7,244 nt of DNA, from assembly GCA_030673955.1 (NCBI GenBank), contig DAOVBF010000064.1:1-7244 (forward strand), given 5' to 3'. Position 1 is the stretch's first letter. The number at the start of each line of letters is the position of its first letter. The notes below the pieces were generated by a model. That model was not told the DNA's origin, did no database searches, and was given only the letters and a program-made list of their open reading frames with translations. Both the position numbers and the translations under genes were made by a program. The DNA comes from Deltaproteobacteria bacterium. GTDB lineage: Bacteria > Myxococcota_A > UBA9160 > SZUA-336. Positions 1 through 6,115 of this stretch are shown in pieces.

Positions 1-294
1 GCCGCCAGACGCTTCCGCCAGGTGCTGCGCTCCTACCCTGAGCACACGGCGCGTCTGCATACCATGATTCGACTGTGCGACACACTGATCAAGATGAATC
101 GTTTCGACGAGGCCGCGGCGGTCTACGAACGGGTTCTCGACGAGCGATCCGAAGCGGTGCTGGACGAAGCAGCCGAGAACCATATCCAGGAGCTGGGCCG
201 GCAGCTTTCAAAAGCGGAGCCGCGCGCGACCCAGAGGTCGTGCATCAACACCTCGGACCCATCCTGTGAGCCCCTGATCTCGAGCGAGCCATGA
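1..294 (+). CDS. C-terminal fragment of a TPR-like helical repeat protein (5' end outside the window)
   Basis: An open frame runs from the first base to a TGA at 292-294, giving 97 visible residues, so the true start lies to the left of the window. The first 65 or so residues read as paired amphipathic helices. The stretch with NRFDEAAAVYERVL matches the spacing of A, Y and L residues in a tetratricopeptide repeat helix pair, and the preceding FRQVLRSYPEH looks like the end of an earlier repeat. The last 25 residues are polar, low in hydrophobics and probably disordered. Codon third positions are mostly G or C, as in the neighbours, which supports real coding. TPR domains usually mediate protein-protein contacts, and nothing here shows the partner or the pathway. 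The gene converges on alaS. The repeat call is moderate and the specific function is unknown. Confidence 0.6.
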   Translation, partial: AARRFRQVLRSYPEHTARLHTMIRLCDTLIKMNRFDEAAAVYERVLDERSEAVLDEAAENHIQELGRQLSKAEPRATQRSCINTSDPSCEPLISSEP

Positions 295-332
295 GGCGGC
301 TCGAAGGGCGCTCCGTCGGCGGGGCATCTGAC

Positions 333-2966
333 TCAGGAAGCAGCGGCTCGAGACGCCGCAATCAAGCTGCGTAGCCGGTCGAGCGCCTGGGGAATCGCAT
401 CGGCTTGATTCCCCCCGGCCTGCGCGAAATCCGGGCGCCCTCCGCCCGAGCCGCCGACGACAACCGCGACCTCTTTGATCAGCTCGCCCGCCTTCAACTC
501 GGAGGTGAGGTCCTGGGTCACGCCCAGCACGAGCGTCGCCTTGCGCCCCTGACGCGTCGCGAGCAGAACAACTCCCGACCCGATCCGCGCCTTGAGCTCG
601 TCGAGCAAGCTGCGCAGCTCCTTGGGGCCCGCATCCGGAATCTCGACCGCGACCACACGCAGACCCGCGATCTCCTCGACCCGCTGCATCGGGTCGTCGC
701 TTCCGCCCCGTCGCAGCTGGGCGCGGACCCTCTCGAGCTCACGCTCCAGCTCTCGCTGACGCTCTAGCAAACGGCGCACGCGCTCCGGGACCTCCGCAGG
801 TGCCGTCCGCAGCAGCTCGGCGGCCTTGTGCAGCATACGCTCCTCGCGCCGCGCGTGCTCGATGGCGCCGAATCCCGTCTGCGCTTCGACGCGCCGTAAC
901 CCCGCGCCGATCGCGGACTGCGAGATGATCCGGAAGCAGCCGATATCCCCCGTCGCCCGAGCATGTGTACCACCGCACAGCTCCATCGAGGGACCGAAAT
1001 TCACGACGCGGACGACATCGGCGTATTTCTCCTCGAAGATGGCCGTCGCGCCGCTCTCGATGGCCTGCTGGTACGACTTCTGCTCCACGGCCCCGGAGAT
1101 GTTTTGGAGGATCAGATCGTTAACGAGATCCTCAACCCGCTGGATCTCGTCGTCCGTGAGCGGCTTGTCGTAGGTGAAGTCGAAGCGCAGCCTGTCGGGT
1201 GCCACCAGCGAGCCCGCTTGGGTCACCTGGGGACCGAGCACCTTGCGCAACGCCCAGTGGAAGAGGTGTGTGCCGGAGTGGCTGCGAACAGTCGCCGCGC
1301 GTTTTTCGGCGTCGACCTGCAGGCTCACCTCCTCACCGTTGCGGAGCACGCCGAGGCTGACCCGACCCATGTGCACGATCAAGCCATCGAGGGCCTTACG
1401 CGTATCCTCCACCTCCATCCGTCCATCGGGTCCGTCGATCACACCGACGTCGCCCACCTGGCCGCCACTCTCCGCGTAGAACGGCGTGGTTTCCACGACG
1501 AGCTCCACGCGGTCGCCCTCTGAGGCCTCCGAGACCTCTTCACCAGCGCGAATCAGCGCCGCAACCGACGACCGCGCCGCGAGCTGCTGGTAGCCGACGA
1601 ACACGGGCTTGATGCGCGCCGCGATGGCATTGTAGACCTCCGCGGGCGCGCTCTCGCCTGATCCCTTCCAGGCGGCGCGCGCGCGCTCGCTCTGCTCGCG
1701 CATGCACGTGTCGAACGCATCGCGCTCGTAGTCCAGCCCCTGTCCCTGCAGGATGTCCTCCGTAAGGTCGACGGGGAACCCGTACGTATCGTAGAGCCTG
1801 AACACGACCTCGCCCGTCAGCCTCTCGCGCCGCTCCTGGCGCACCCGCCTGACTTCCTCGTCCAAGAGCTCGAGCCCTCGACCCAGCGTCCTCATGAACC
1901 GCTCTTCCTCACGCCGGATCGTCTCCTCGATGAAAGGGCGGCGTTCGACGAGCTCGGGGTAGGCATCCCCGACCTCCTTCACGACGCGTCCCGCGACGTG
2001 ATAGAGAAAGGGCTCCTCCAGGCCCAGCAGGACCCCGTGCCGGGCGGCCCGCCGAAGCACGCGACGCAGTACGTACCCACGTCCCTCATTCAAGGGCAGC
2101 ACGCCGTCCCCGATCAAGAACGCGCAGCTGCGCGCGTGATCCGCGACGACGCGCAGAGACACGTCCGTGTCCGGTCCAGCTCCGTAGCGCCGCCCGGAGA
2201 TCTCCGATACCTCCTGGATCAGAGGTTGGAACAAGTCGGTGTCGTAGTTGTCCCGCGCGCCCTGCAGAATCGCGGCAAGCCGCTCGAGCCCCATCCCGGT
2301 GTCGATCGAAGGCTTTGGGAGCGGCTTCCGCTCGCCCTGGCCGATCTGATCGAACTGCATGAAGACCAGGTTCCAGATCTCCAAGAACCCCTCGCCCGAG
2401 GGATCGCCGCCCGAGCGGAAGACCTCGTCGTCAACGATCAGGTGGATCTCGGAGCAGGGACCGCAGGGCCCGGTCTCCCCCATCTGCCAGAAGTTCTCCT
2501 TCGCGTCGAGGCGGAAGATCCGGTTCTCCGGAAGGCCGACCGCGTCGCGCCAGAGCGCGAAGGCCTCGTCATCCTCACGGAATACGGAGACGACCAGACG
2601 CTCCGTTTCGATCCCGAATACGTTCGTGAGGAGATCCCAGGCGTAGTCAATGGCCTCCTTCTTGAAGTAATCACCGAAGGAGAAATTACCGAGCATCTCG
2701 AAGAAGGTGTGGTGCCGCGGCGTCCGGCCGACGTTCTCGAGATCGTTGTGCTTGCCCGAAACCCTCACGCACTTCTGAACACTGGCGGCGCGGCGGTAGT
2801 CACGTACCTCCTCACCCAGGAAGATGCGCTTGAACTGGACCATTCCCGCGTTCGCGAACATGAGGGTGGGATCCCGCTCGGGTACGAGCGAGCTCGAGGC
2901 CACAACTCGATGGCCTCGCTCTTCGAAGTAGCGCAGGAAGGCCTTTCGGATCTCGCTTCCGGTCAT
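333..2966 (-). CDS. alaS: Alanyl-tRNA synthetase (AlaRS), full length
   Basis: This cytoplasmic class II synthetase charges tRNA(Ala) with alanine and hydrolyses mischarged Ser- or Gly-tRNA(Ala). The product is 877 residues, close to E. coli AlaRS (about 876). The class II catalytic core carries motif 2 with HHTFFEMLGNFSFGDY (85-100), ETGPCGPCSEIH (164-175) and motif 3 with DTGMGLERL (222-230). A tRNA-recognition helical region follows, with RGYVLRRVLRRAARH at 296-310. The editing domain keeps all four expected zinc ligands: H563 and H567 in HSGTH, and C664 and H668 in CGGTH. A charged coiled coil (about 730-753) leads to the C-Ala domain with the glycine-rich GGSGGGRPDFAQAGG (838-852). I chose the ATG at 2966 because MTGSEIRKAFLRYFEERGH aligns with the usual AlaRS N-terminus. 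The frame stays open upstream to 3152, and an ATG at 2993 would add nine residues. Neither start has a good Shine-Dalgarno sequence. The gene is last on the minus strand, 198 bp after pilT. Confidence 0.97.
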   Translation of the reverse strand: MTGSEIRKAFLRYFEERGHRVVASSSLVPERDPTLMFANAGMVQFKRIFLGEEVRDYRRAASVQKCVRVSGKHNDLENVGRTPRHHTFFEMLGNFSFGDYFKKEAIDYAWDLLTNVFGIETERLVVSVFREDDEAFALWRDAVGLPENRIFRLDAKENFWQMGETGPCGPCSEIHLIVDDEVFRSGGDPSGEGFLEIWNLVFMQFDQIGQGERKPLPKPSIDTGMGLERLAAILQGARDNYDTDLFQPLIQEVSEISGRRYGAGPDTDVSLRVVADHARSCAFLIGDGVLPLNEGRGYVLRRVLRRAARHGVLLGLEEPFLYHVAGRVVKEVGDAYPELVERRPFIEETIRREEERFMRTLGRGLELLDEEVRRVRQERRERLTGEVVFRLYDTYGFPVDLTEDILQGQGLDYERDAFDTCMREQSERARAAWKGSGESAPAEVYNAIAARIKPVFVGYQQLAARSSVAALIRAGEEVSEASEGDRVELVVETTPFYAESGGQVGDVGVIDGPDGRMEVEDTRKALDGLIVHMGRVSLGVLRNGEEVSLQVDAEKRAATVRSHSGTHLFHWALRKVLGPQVTQAGSLVAPDRLRFDFTYDKPLTDDEIQRVEDLVNDLILQNISGAVEQKSYQQAIESGATAIFEEKYADVVRVVNFGPSMELCGGTHARATGDIGCFRIISQSAIGAGLRRVEAQTGFGAIEHARREERMLHKAAELLRTAPAEVPERVRRLLERQRELERELERVRAQLRRGGSDDPMQRVEEIAGLRVVAVEIPDAGPKELRSLLDELKARIGSGVVLLATRQGRKATLVLGVTQDLTSELKAGELIKEVAVVVGGSGGGRPDFAQAGGNQADAIPQALDRLRSLIAASRAAAS

Positions 2967-2984
2967 CTCAAAAAAGCATACCAG

Positions 2985-2999
2985 CGGCCACATCGGCCG
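2985..2999. other. Small palindrome just upstream of alaS
   Basis: CGGCC and GGCCG flank a 5-base spacer and form a 5-bp inverted repeat ending 18 bases before the chosen alaS start. In E. coli, AlaRS represses its own gene by binding a palindrome near the promoter, so a palindrome in this place invites that comparison. At this GC content a 5-bp repeat is common by chance, and the functional reading is only a guess. Confidence 0.2.
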
Positions 3000-3010
3000 G
3001 AAGGGCTCAT

Positions 3011-3016
3011 ATTCTA
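3011..3016 (-). promoter_or_regulatory. Possible -10 element of an alaS promoter
   Basis: On the minus strand this reads TAGAAT, five of six matches to TATAAT, in one of the few AT-rich spots of the pilT-alaS gap. Transcription from it would start near 3004 and leave a leader of about 40 bases before alaS. No good TTGACA-like -35 box sits 16-18 bases upstream (the sequence there is GGCAAA), and there is no extended -10 TG. It may be a weak or activator-dependent promoter, or chance. Confidence 0.25.
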
Positions 3017-3051
3017 ACGCGTACTCGGCGGGCTTTGCCCGTGCGCGCCTT

Positions 3052-3142
3052 GCCCAGGGCGGGCCGGTGCAAGCGGCGCGATAGCGCCGCGCGCAGCGAG
3101 CGGAACGCGAGCGAAGAGTGGGTGGCCCAGGCCGCCCTGGGC
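3052..3142. repeat. Intergenic palindromic element between pilT and alaS
   Basis: An 11-bp perfect inverted repeat, GCCCAGGGCGG at 3052-3062 and CCGCCCTGGGC at 3132-3142, brackets 69 bp. Inside lies a second perfect hairpin: GCGGCGC (3073-3079), loop GATA, GCGCCGC (3084-3090). It is followed by two direct copies of GCGAGCG (3096-3102 and 3107-3113), four bases apart. The right arm can instead pair locally in the 3124-3143 hairpin, so two folds compete. The density of nested symmetry resembles REP-like or other interspersed intergenic palindromes, but one copy in one window cannot show that it is repeated. Confidence 0.4.
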
Positions 3143-3152
3143 CGGGTCCCAC
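3118..3152 (-). terminator. GC-rich stem-loop downstream of pilT, possible terminator
   Basis: GGCCCAG (3124-3130) and CTGGGCC (3137-3143) form a perfect 7-bp stem with a 6-base loop. An outer GTGGG/CCCAC pair (3118-3122 and 3148-3152) can extend it across a bulge. It starts 13 bases past the pilT stop, the usual place for an intrinsic terminator. On the minus strand the stem is followed by ACTCTTCGCTCG-type sequence with no proper T run, so it may only slow polymerase or protect the 3' end, or belong to the palindromic element it overlaps. Confidence 0.3.
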
Positions 3153-3164
3153 CGTGGTGACCGC

Positions 3165-4337
3165 TCAGAAGCGCTCGAGCTTGAGGTTGGGATCTTCCGC
3201 GGTGACGAGGCCGGACTCTCGCTCCCCGGGCTCCTTCTCGAATTCCTCCCAGGTGCCGTCGGAGGTGGCGGAGATGCCCTTGAAGCGCAGCGCGAAGTCA
3301 TCCGGGTTCGAGACGAACCGGAGGCAGTCCTCGTAGCTCACGAGGCCCCGCTTGAGGAGCGCCATCAGCGATTGGTCGAAGGTCTGCATCCCGTACGTCG
3401 TGTGGCCTTTGGCGATCGCGTCCGGGATCTCCTTGTTGCGGTCCTTGTCCGCGATGCACTCCCGTATACGGGCGGTCGAGACCATGATCTCGAGGGCCGG
3501 GACCCGGCCCTTCCCGTCCGCGCGCGGGACCAGGCGCTGGCTGACGATCCCCGAGATGATGCTCGCGAGCTGGAGCCTGATCTGGGCTTGCTGATGGGGC
3601 GGAAAGACGGAGACGATGCGGGTGATGGTCTCCGCGGCGTCAATGGTGTGGAGCGTGGACATCACCAGGTGGCCGGTCTCGGCCGCCGTCATCGCCGTCT
3701 CGATGGTCTCGAAGTCGCGCATCTCACCGACCAGGATGACATCGGGATCCTGTCGCAGCGCGGCACGTAGCGCGGGCGCAAAGCCCGTGGTGTCGACGCC
3801 GATCTCGCGTTGGTTGACGACCGAGCGCTTGTCGCGGATCAAGAACTCGATCGGGTCCTCGATCGTCATGATGTGGCAGGTCCTGTGCGTATTGATGTGG
3901 TCGATCATCGCCGCGAGTGTCGTCGACTTGCCCGATCCGGTCGTTCCCGTCACGAGGATCAGGCCCCGCGGCTCCATGGCGATTCGCTCCAGGATCTTGG
4001 GGAGCGTGAGCTGCTCCAGGGTCTTCACGCCGAATGGAATCACCCGGAATACGATCCCGATCGTGCCCCGTTGTCTGAAGGCGTTGACGCGGAAGCGACC
4101 CACTCCGGCGATGGAGTACGCAAGGTCCACCTCGTGGTATTGCTCGAAGTGGCTCTGCTGGGTGGGGGTCATGATGGCCTGGAGAACCCGCTCGACCTCT
4201 TCGGCCGTCACCCGCTTGGTGTTCTTGAGGGGTACGAGTGCGCCGTCGACACGAAACAGGGGGGGCAGGCCGGCTTTGAGGTGAATATCTGAGGCGTTTC
4301 CCTTGACGGCGGGCCTGAGAATGTCATTGAGTTTCAT
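3165..4337 (-). CDS. pilT: PilT/PilU-family type IV pilus retraction ATPase
   Basis: This is a hexameric cytoplasmic ATPase of the secretion-ATPase superfamily that powers disassembly of type IV pili, as in twitching, adhesion or DNA uptake. From the ATG at 4337 it is 390 residues. It shows the N-terminal PAS-like domain with ASDIHLKAG, Walker A GTTGSGKST (131-139, lysine 137), the Asp box TIEDP (158-162), Walker B with LVGEMRD and catalytic E205, and the His box TGHLVMSTLHT (221-231). The PilT signature AIRNLIRE is degenerate here (RIRECIAD, 290-297), and the later GMQTFDQSL is shared with PilU-type members. A polar acidic tail of about 35 residues follows the conserved fold. A GTG at 4346 would add three residues. 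Neither start has a strong Shine-Dalgarno site, and the ATG fits known N-termini slightly better. No other pilus gene is in the window, so whether this is the main PilT or a paralogue is open. Confidence 0.9.
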   Translation of the reverse strand: MKLNDILRPAVKGNASDIHLKAGLPPLFRVDGALVPLKNTKRVTAEEVERVLQAIMTPTQQSHFEQYHEVDLAYSIAGVGRFRVNAFRQRGTIGIVFRVIPFGVKTLEQLTLPKILERIAMEPRGLILVTGTTGSGKSTTLAAMIDHINTHRTCHIMTIEDPIEFLIRDKRSVVNQREIGVDTTGFAPALRAALRQDPDVILVGEMRDFETIETAMTAAETGHLVMSTLHTIDAAETITRIVSVFPPHQQAQIRLQLASIISGIVSQRLVPRADGKGRVPALEIMVSTARIRECIADKDRNKEIPDAIAKGHTTYGMQTFDQSLMALLKRGLVSYEDCLRFVSNPDDFALRFKGISATSDGTWEEFEKEPGERESGLVTAEDPNLKLERF

Positions 4338-4394
4338 ATCCGCCACCGCTCGCCGGCCGGAACCGACGGAACCTGCGGCTGGATCGACTCAACC

Positions 4395-4408
4395 TCTTGA
4401 ATTCTTGA
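4395..4408. repeat. Short direct repeat in the recA-pilT gap
   Basis: TCTTGA occurs twice, two bases apart (4395-4400 and 4403-4408), in an AT-rich island of an otherwise GC-rich spacer, about 58 bases before the pilT start. On the minus strand it reads TCAAGAATTCAAGA. Tandem hexamers of this kind can be regulator sites, but I recognise no known operator, and the element is short enough to be chance. The rest of this gap shows no clear terminator or promoter. Confidence 0.2.
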
Positions 4409-4439
4409 GCATTTCCCGACGTCGTCGCCGAGCGATTGC

Positions 4440-5504
4440 CTAGGCTGTTTCCTGGCCCATATCCTCCTGCCGGTCCGCGACCGGCACCTTCCGCTTTATC
4501 CCGGCGTGCGCATAGACGAGTTCGCAGAGGCGCTCCAAAACCTCCGGATGGTCTTTCATGAAGCGCTTGGCATTCTCCCGACCCTGCCCGATCCGTGTGC
4601 CCTCGAAGCTGTACCACGTTCCGCTCTTCTCGAGCAGCCCAGCCGCCGCCGCCAGATCCAGGACATCTCCCGTACGGGAGATCCCCTCGTTGAACATGAT
4701 GTCGAACTCCGTCTGACGAAACGGCGGTGCGCACTTGTTTTTCACCACCTTCACGCGGACCCGGCTGCCCGTTGTGTCCGTGCCATCCTTGATCTGACCG
4801 ATGCGGCGCACGTCGAGCCGCACGGAGGAGTAGAACTTGAGTGCGTTTCCGCCGGAGGTGGTCTCGGGGTTCCCGAACATGACGCCGATCTTCATCCGCA
4901 CCTGGTTGATGAAGACCATTGCGGTATTGGACCGGGCGAGATTCCCGGCGAGCTTCCGCAGGGCCTGGCTCATGAGCCGGGCCTGTAGACCTATGTGCTG
5001 ATCGCCCATCTCCCCCTCGATCTCCACCCGGGGGACGAGCGCCGCCACGGAGTCGATGACCACGAGATCGATGGCGCCCGAGCGCACCAGCATGTCCGCA
5101 ATCTCGAGCGCCTGCTCCCCCGTATCGGGCTGGGAGACGAGCAGCTCGTCCGGGTTCACCCCGAGCTTGGCGGCATAGGCCACGTCCATGGCGTGTTCGG
5201 CATCGATGAACGCGGCGACCCCCCCCTGCTTCTGGCACTCCGCAATCGCGTGTAGCGAGAGGGTCGTCTTGCCGGACGCCTCGGGCCCGTAGATCTCGGT
5301 CACCCGGCCGCGCGGCAGTCCGCCTATTCCGAGCGCGATGTCGAGCGACGGTGAGCCCGTCGGAATGATCGGGACCTCCCTGTCGACCGCATCCGAGCCC
5401 ATCACCATGATGGAGCCCTTGCCAAAATGCTTCTCGATCGACGCCACCGCCATCTGGACGGCTTGACTCTTGGCCTTCTTGGGATCCGTCTGCTCTCGCG
5501 CCAT
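4440..5504 (-). CDS. recA: RecA recombinase, full length
   Basis: RecA coats single-stranded DNA, performs ATP-dependent homology search and strand exchange, and triggers LexA self-cleavage in the SOS response. The product is 354 residues, normal for the family. Visible landmarks are the N-terminal helix with [18 protein letters not shown], Walker [10 protein letters not shown] (73-81), catalytic glutamate E103 in DAEHAMD, Walker B LVVIDSV (147-153), the L1 region around [10 protein letters not shown] (163-172), and the L2 loop with [17 protein letters not shown] (209-225). The C-terminal domain ends in a short charged tail ([11 protein letters not shown]). The ATG at 5504 gives the expected N-terminus and has an AGGAG eight bases upstream. 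That site overlaps the thpR stop, so recA is probably cotranscribed and coupled with thpR. A run of eight G on the coding strand (5219-5226, within QGGV) is intact in frame. recX, often the next gene, is not found here. pilT follows instead. Confidence 0.98.
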   Translation of the reverse strand: MAREQTDPKKAKSQAVQMAVASIEKHFGKGSIMVMGSDAVDREVPIIPTGSPSLDIALGIGGLPRGRVTEIYGPEASGKTTLSLHAIAECQKQGGVAAFIDAEHAMDVAYAAKLGVNPDELLVSQPDTGEQALEIADMLVRSGAIDLVVIDSVAALVPRVEIEGEMGDQHIGLQARLMSQALRKLAGNLARSNTAMVFINQVRMKIGVMFGNPETTSGGNALKFYSSVRLDVRRIGQIKDGTDTTGSRVRVKVVKNKCAPPFRQTEFDIMFNEGISRTGDVLDLAAAAGLLEKSGTWYSFEGTRIGQGRENAKRFMKDHPEVLERLCELVYAHAGIKRKVPVADRQEDMGQETA

Positions 5505-5512
5505 GCTGTTTT

Positions 5513-5518
5513 CTCCTA
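5513..5518 (-). promoter_or_regulatory. recA ribosome binding site overlapping the thpR stop codon
   Basis: On the minus strand this reads TAGGAG. AGGAG (5517-5513) is a strong Shine-Dalgarno match eight bases before the recA ATG. Its first bases are also the TAG stop codon of thpR (5518-5516). Ribosomes ending thpR would finish directly on the recA initiation site, a typical arrangement for translational coupling. Confidence 0.85.
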
Positions 5519-6115
5519 CATCTCCGGGGCGAGGTTGGTTTCTCGAGCATCCGCCGTTCGCAGGGGAAGGCGGGCCAGGGGTATGTATTGAGCTCCGGCG
5601 GAGGAGAGCCGGCTCTCATAGAGTACGACTTCCTCGACCGAAAAGGGCAGCCCATCGGGACACGGGACCCCGCTGAGCGCGACCGGGGCGGGCTGCCGCA
5701 AGCGCCCCAGCGTAAGGTGGGTCCGATACGGCCGCCGCTCGCGCTCCACACCGATCCGGGCCGCCGCCGCATCCAGCTTGCGTGCCAGGCGGGCGAGCTG
5801 TGCGCCGCCGGCGCACACGCCGAGCCAGATTACCCGTGCACGCCTCGCGTTCGGAAACGCGCCGAGACCCCCCAGCGCGACCTCGAACGGGGCCAGACCC
5901 TCGAGCTTCGCGCTCGCCGCCGTGACCAGCCTGGAGATGCGATCGGGCTCGACGCCACCGAGGAACTTGAGCGTCAGGTGCAGGTTCTCCTCGGGGACCC
6001 AGCGCACGCCCTGGGGCACCTCCCTGCGCAGACGCTCGATCACCTGGACGGCCTGGGCGAGGGCCTGCGGAGAAAGATCCGCGGCGAGAAAGCTGCGCAG
6101 CGCATCGCCGCTCAT
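5516..6115 (-). CDS. thpR: RNA 2',3'-cyclic phosphodiesterase (2H family, formerly 2'-5' RNA ligase)
   Basis: ThpR-type 2H phosphoesterases open 2',3'-cyclic phosphate RNA ends and can reversibly join 2'-5' linkages in vitro. The cellular role is uncertain. The product is 199 residues, slightly longer than E. coli ThpR. Both catalytic HxTx motifs are present: HLTL at 46-49 in [11 protein letters not shown], and HLTL at 133-136 in [11 protein letters not shown], with the spacing expected for the two-lobed fold. The C-terminal strand [18 protein letters not shown] is also typical. The ATG at 6115 is chosen because [14 protein letters not shown] matches the family N-terminus. Longer upstream frames simply run through cinA in another frame. 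The start overlaps the cinA stop as ATGA (6112-6115), with a purine-rich AGAGGGG just before it. The stop lies inside the recA ribosome binding site. Position between cinA and recA is a common bacterial arrangement and supports the call. Confidence 0.93.
   Translation of the reverse strand: MSGDALRSFLAADLSPQALAQAVQVIERLRREVPQGVRWVPEENLHLTLKFLGGVEPDRISRLVTAASAKLEGLAPFEVALGGLGAFPNARRARVIWLGVCAGGAQLARLARKLDAAAARIGVERERRPYRTHLTLGRLRQPAPVALSGVPCPDGLPFSVEEVVLYESRLSSAGAQYIPLARLPLRTADARETNLAPEM

Noticed and set aside
285..303. Hairpin CGAGCC-(7)-GGCTCG spanning the stop of the left-end gene
   Set aside because: The stem is only 6 bp and no T run follows on either strand, so I do not call it a terminator for the convergent genes.
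1998..3017. Plus-strand open frame of 339 codons opposite alaS
   Set aside because: It lies entirely antisense to the well-supported alaS catalytic domain and its upstream region. Its sequence is the mirror of GC-rich codons and shows no recognisable domain.
3029..3041. Hairpin CGGGC-TTT-GCCCG in the alaS leader region
   Set aside because: The stem is 5 bp with a 3-base loop, common by chance at this GC content. It was not listed separately from the larger palindromic element.
2967..3152. A 62-residue N-terminal extension of AlaRS
   Set aside because: The extension is R/P/G-rich, runs through the intergenic hairpins and has no counterpart in the family, while the start at 2966 gives the normal AlaRS N-terminus and length.
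3616..4284. Plus-strand open frame of 222 codons opposite pilT
   Set aside because: It is antisense to the pilT ATPase core, has no domain signature, and overlaps other spurious frames of similar length.
4324..5772. Minus-strand open frame of 482 codons in another frame over recA
   Set aside because: It covers recA and parts of its neighbours in a second frame. The product is low-complexity R/G/A-rich sequence, as expected for an off-frame reading of GC-rich coding DNA.
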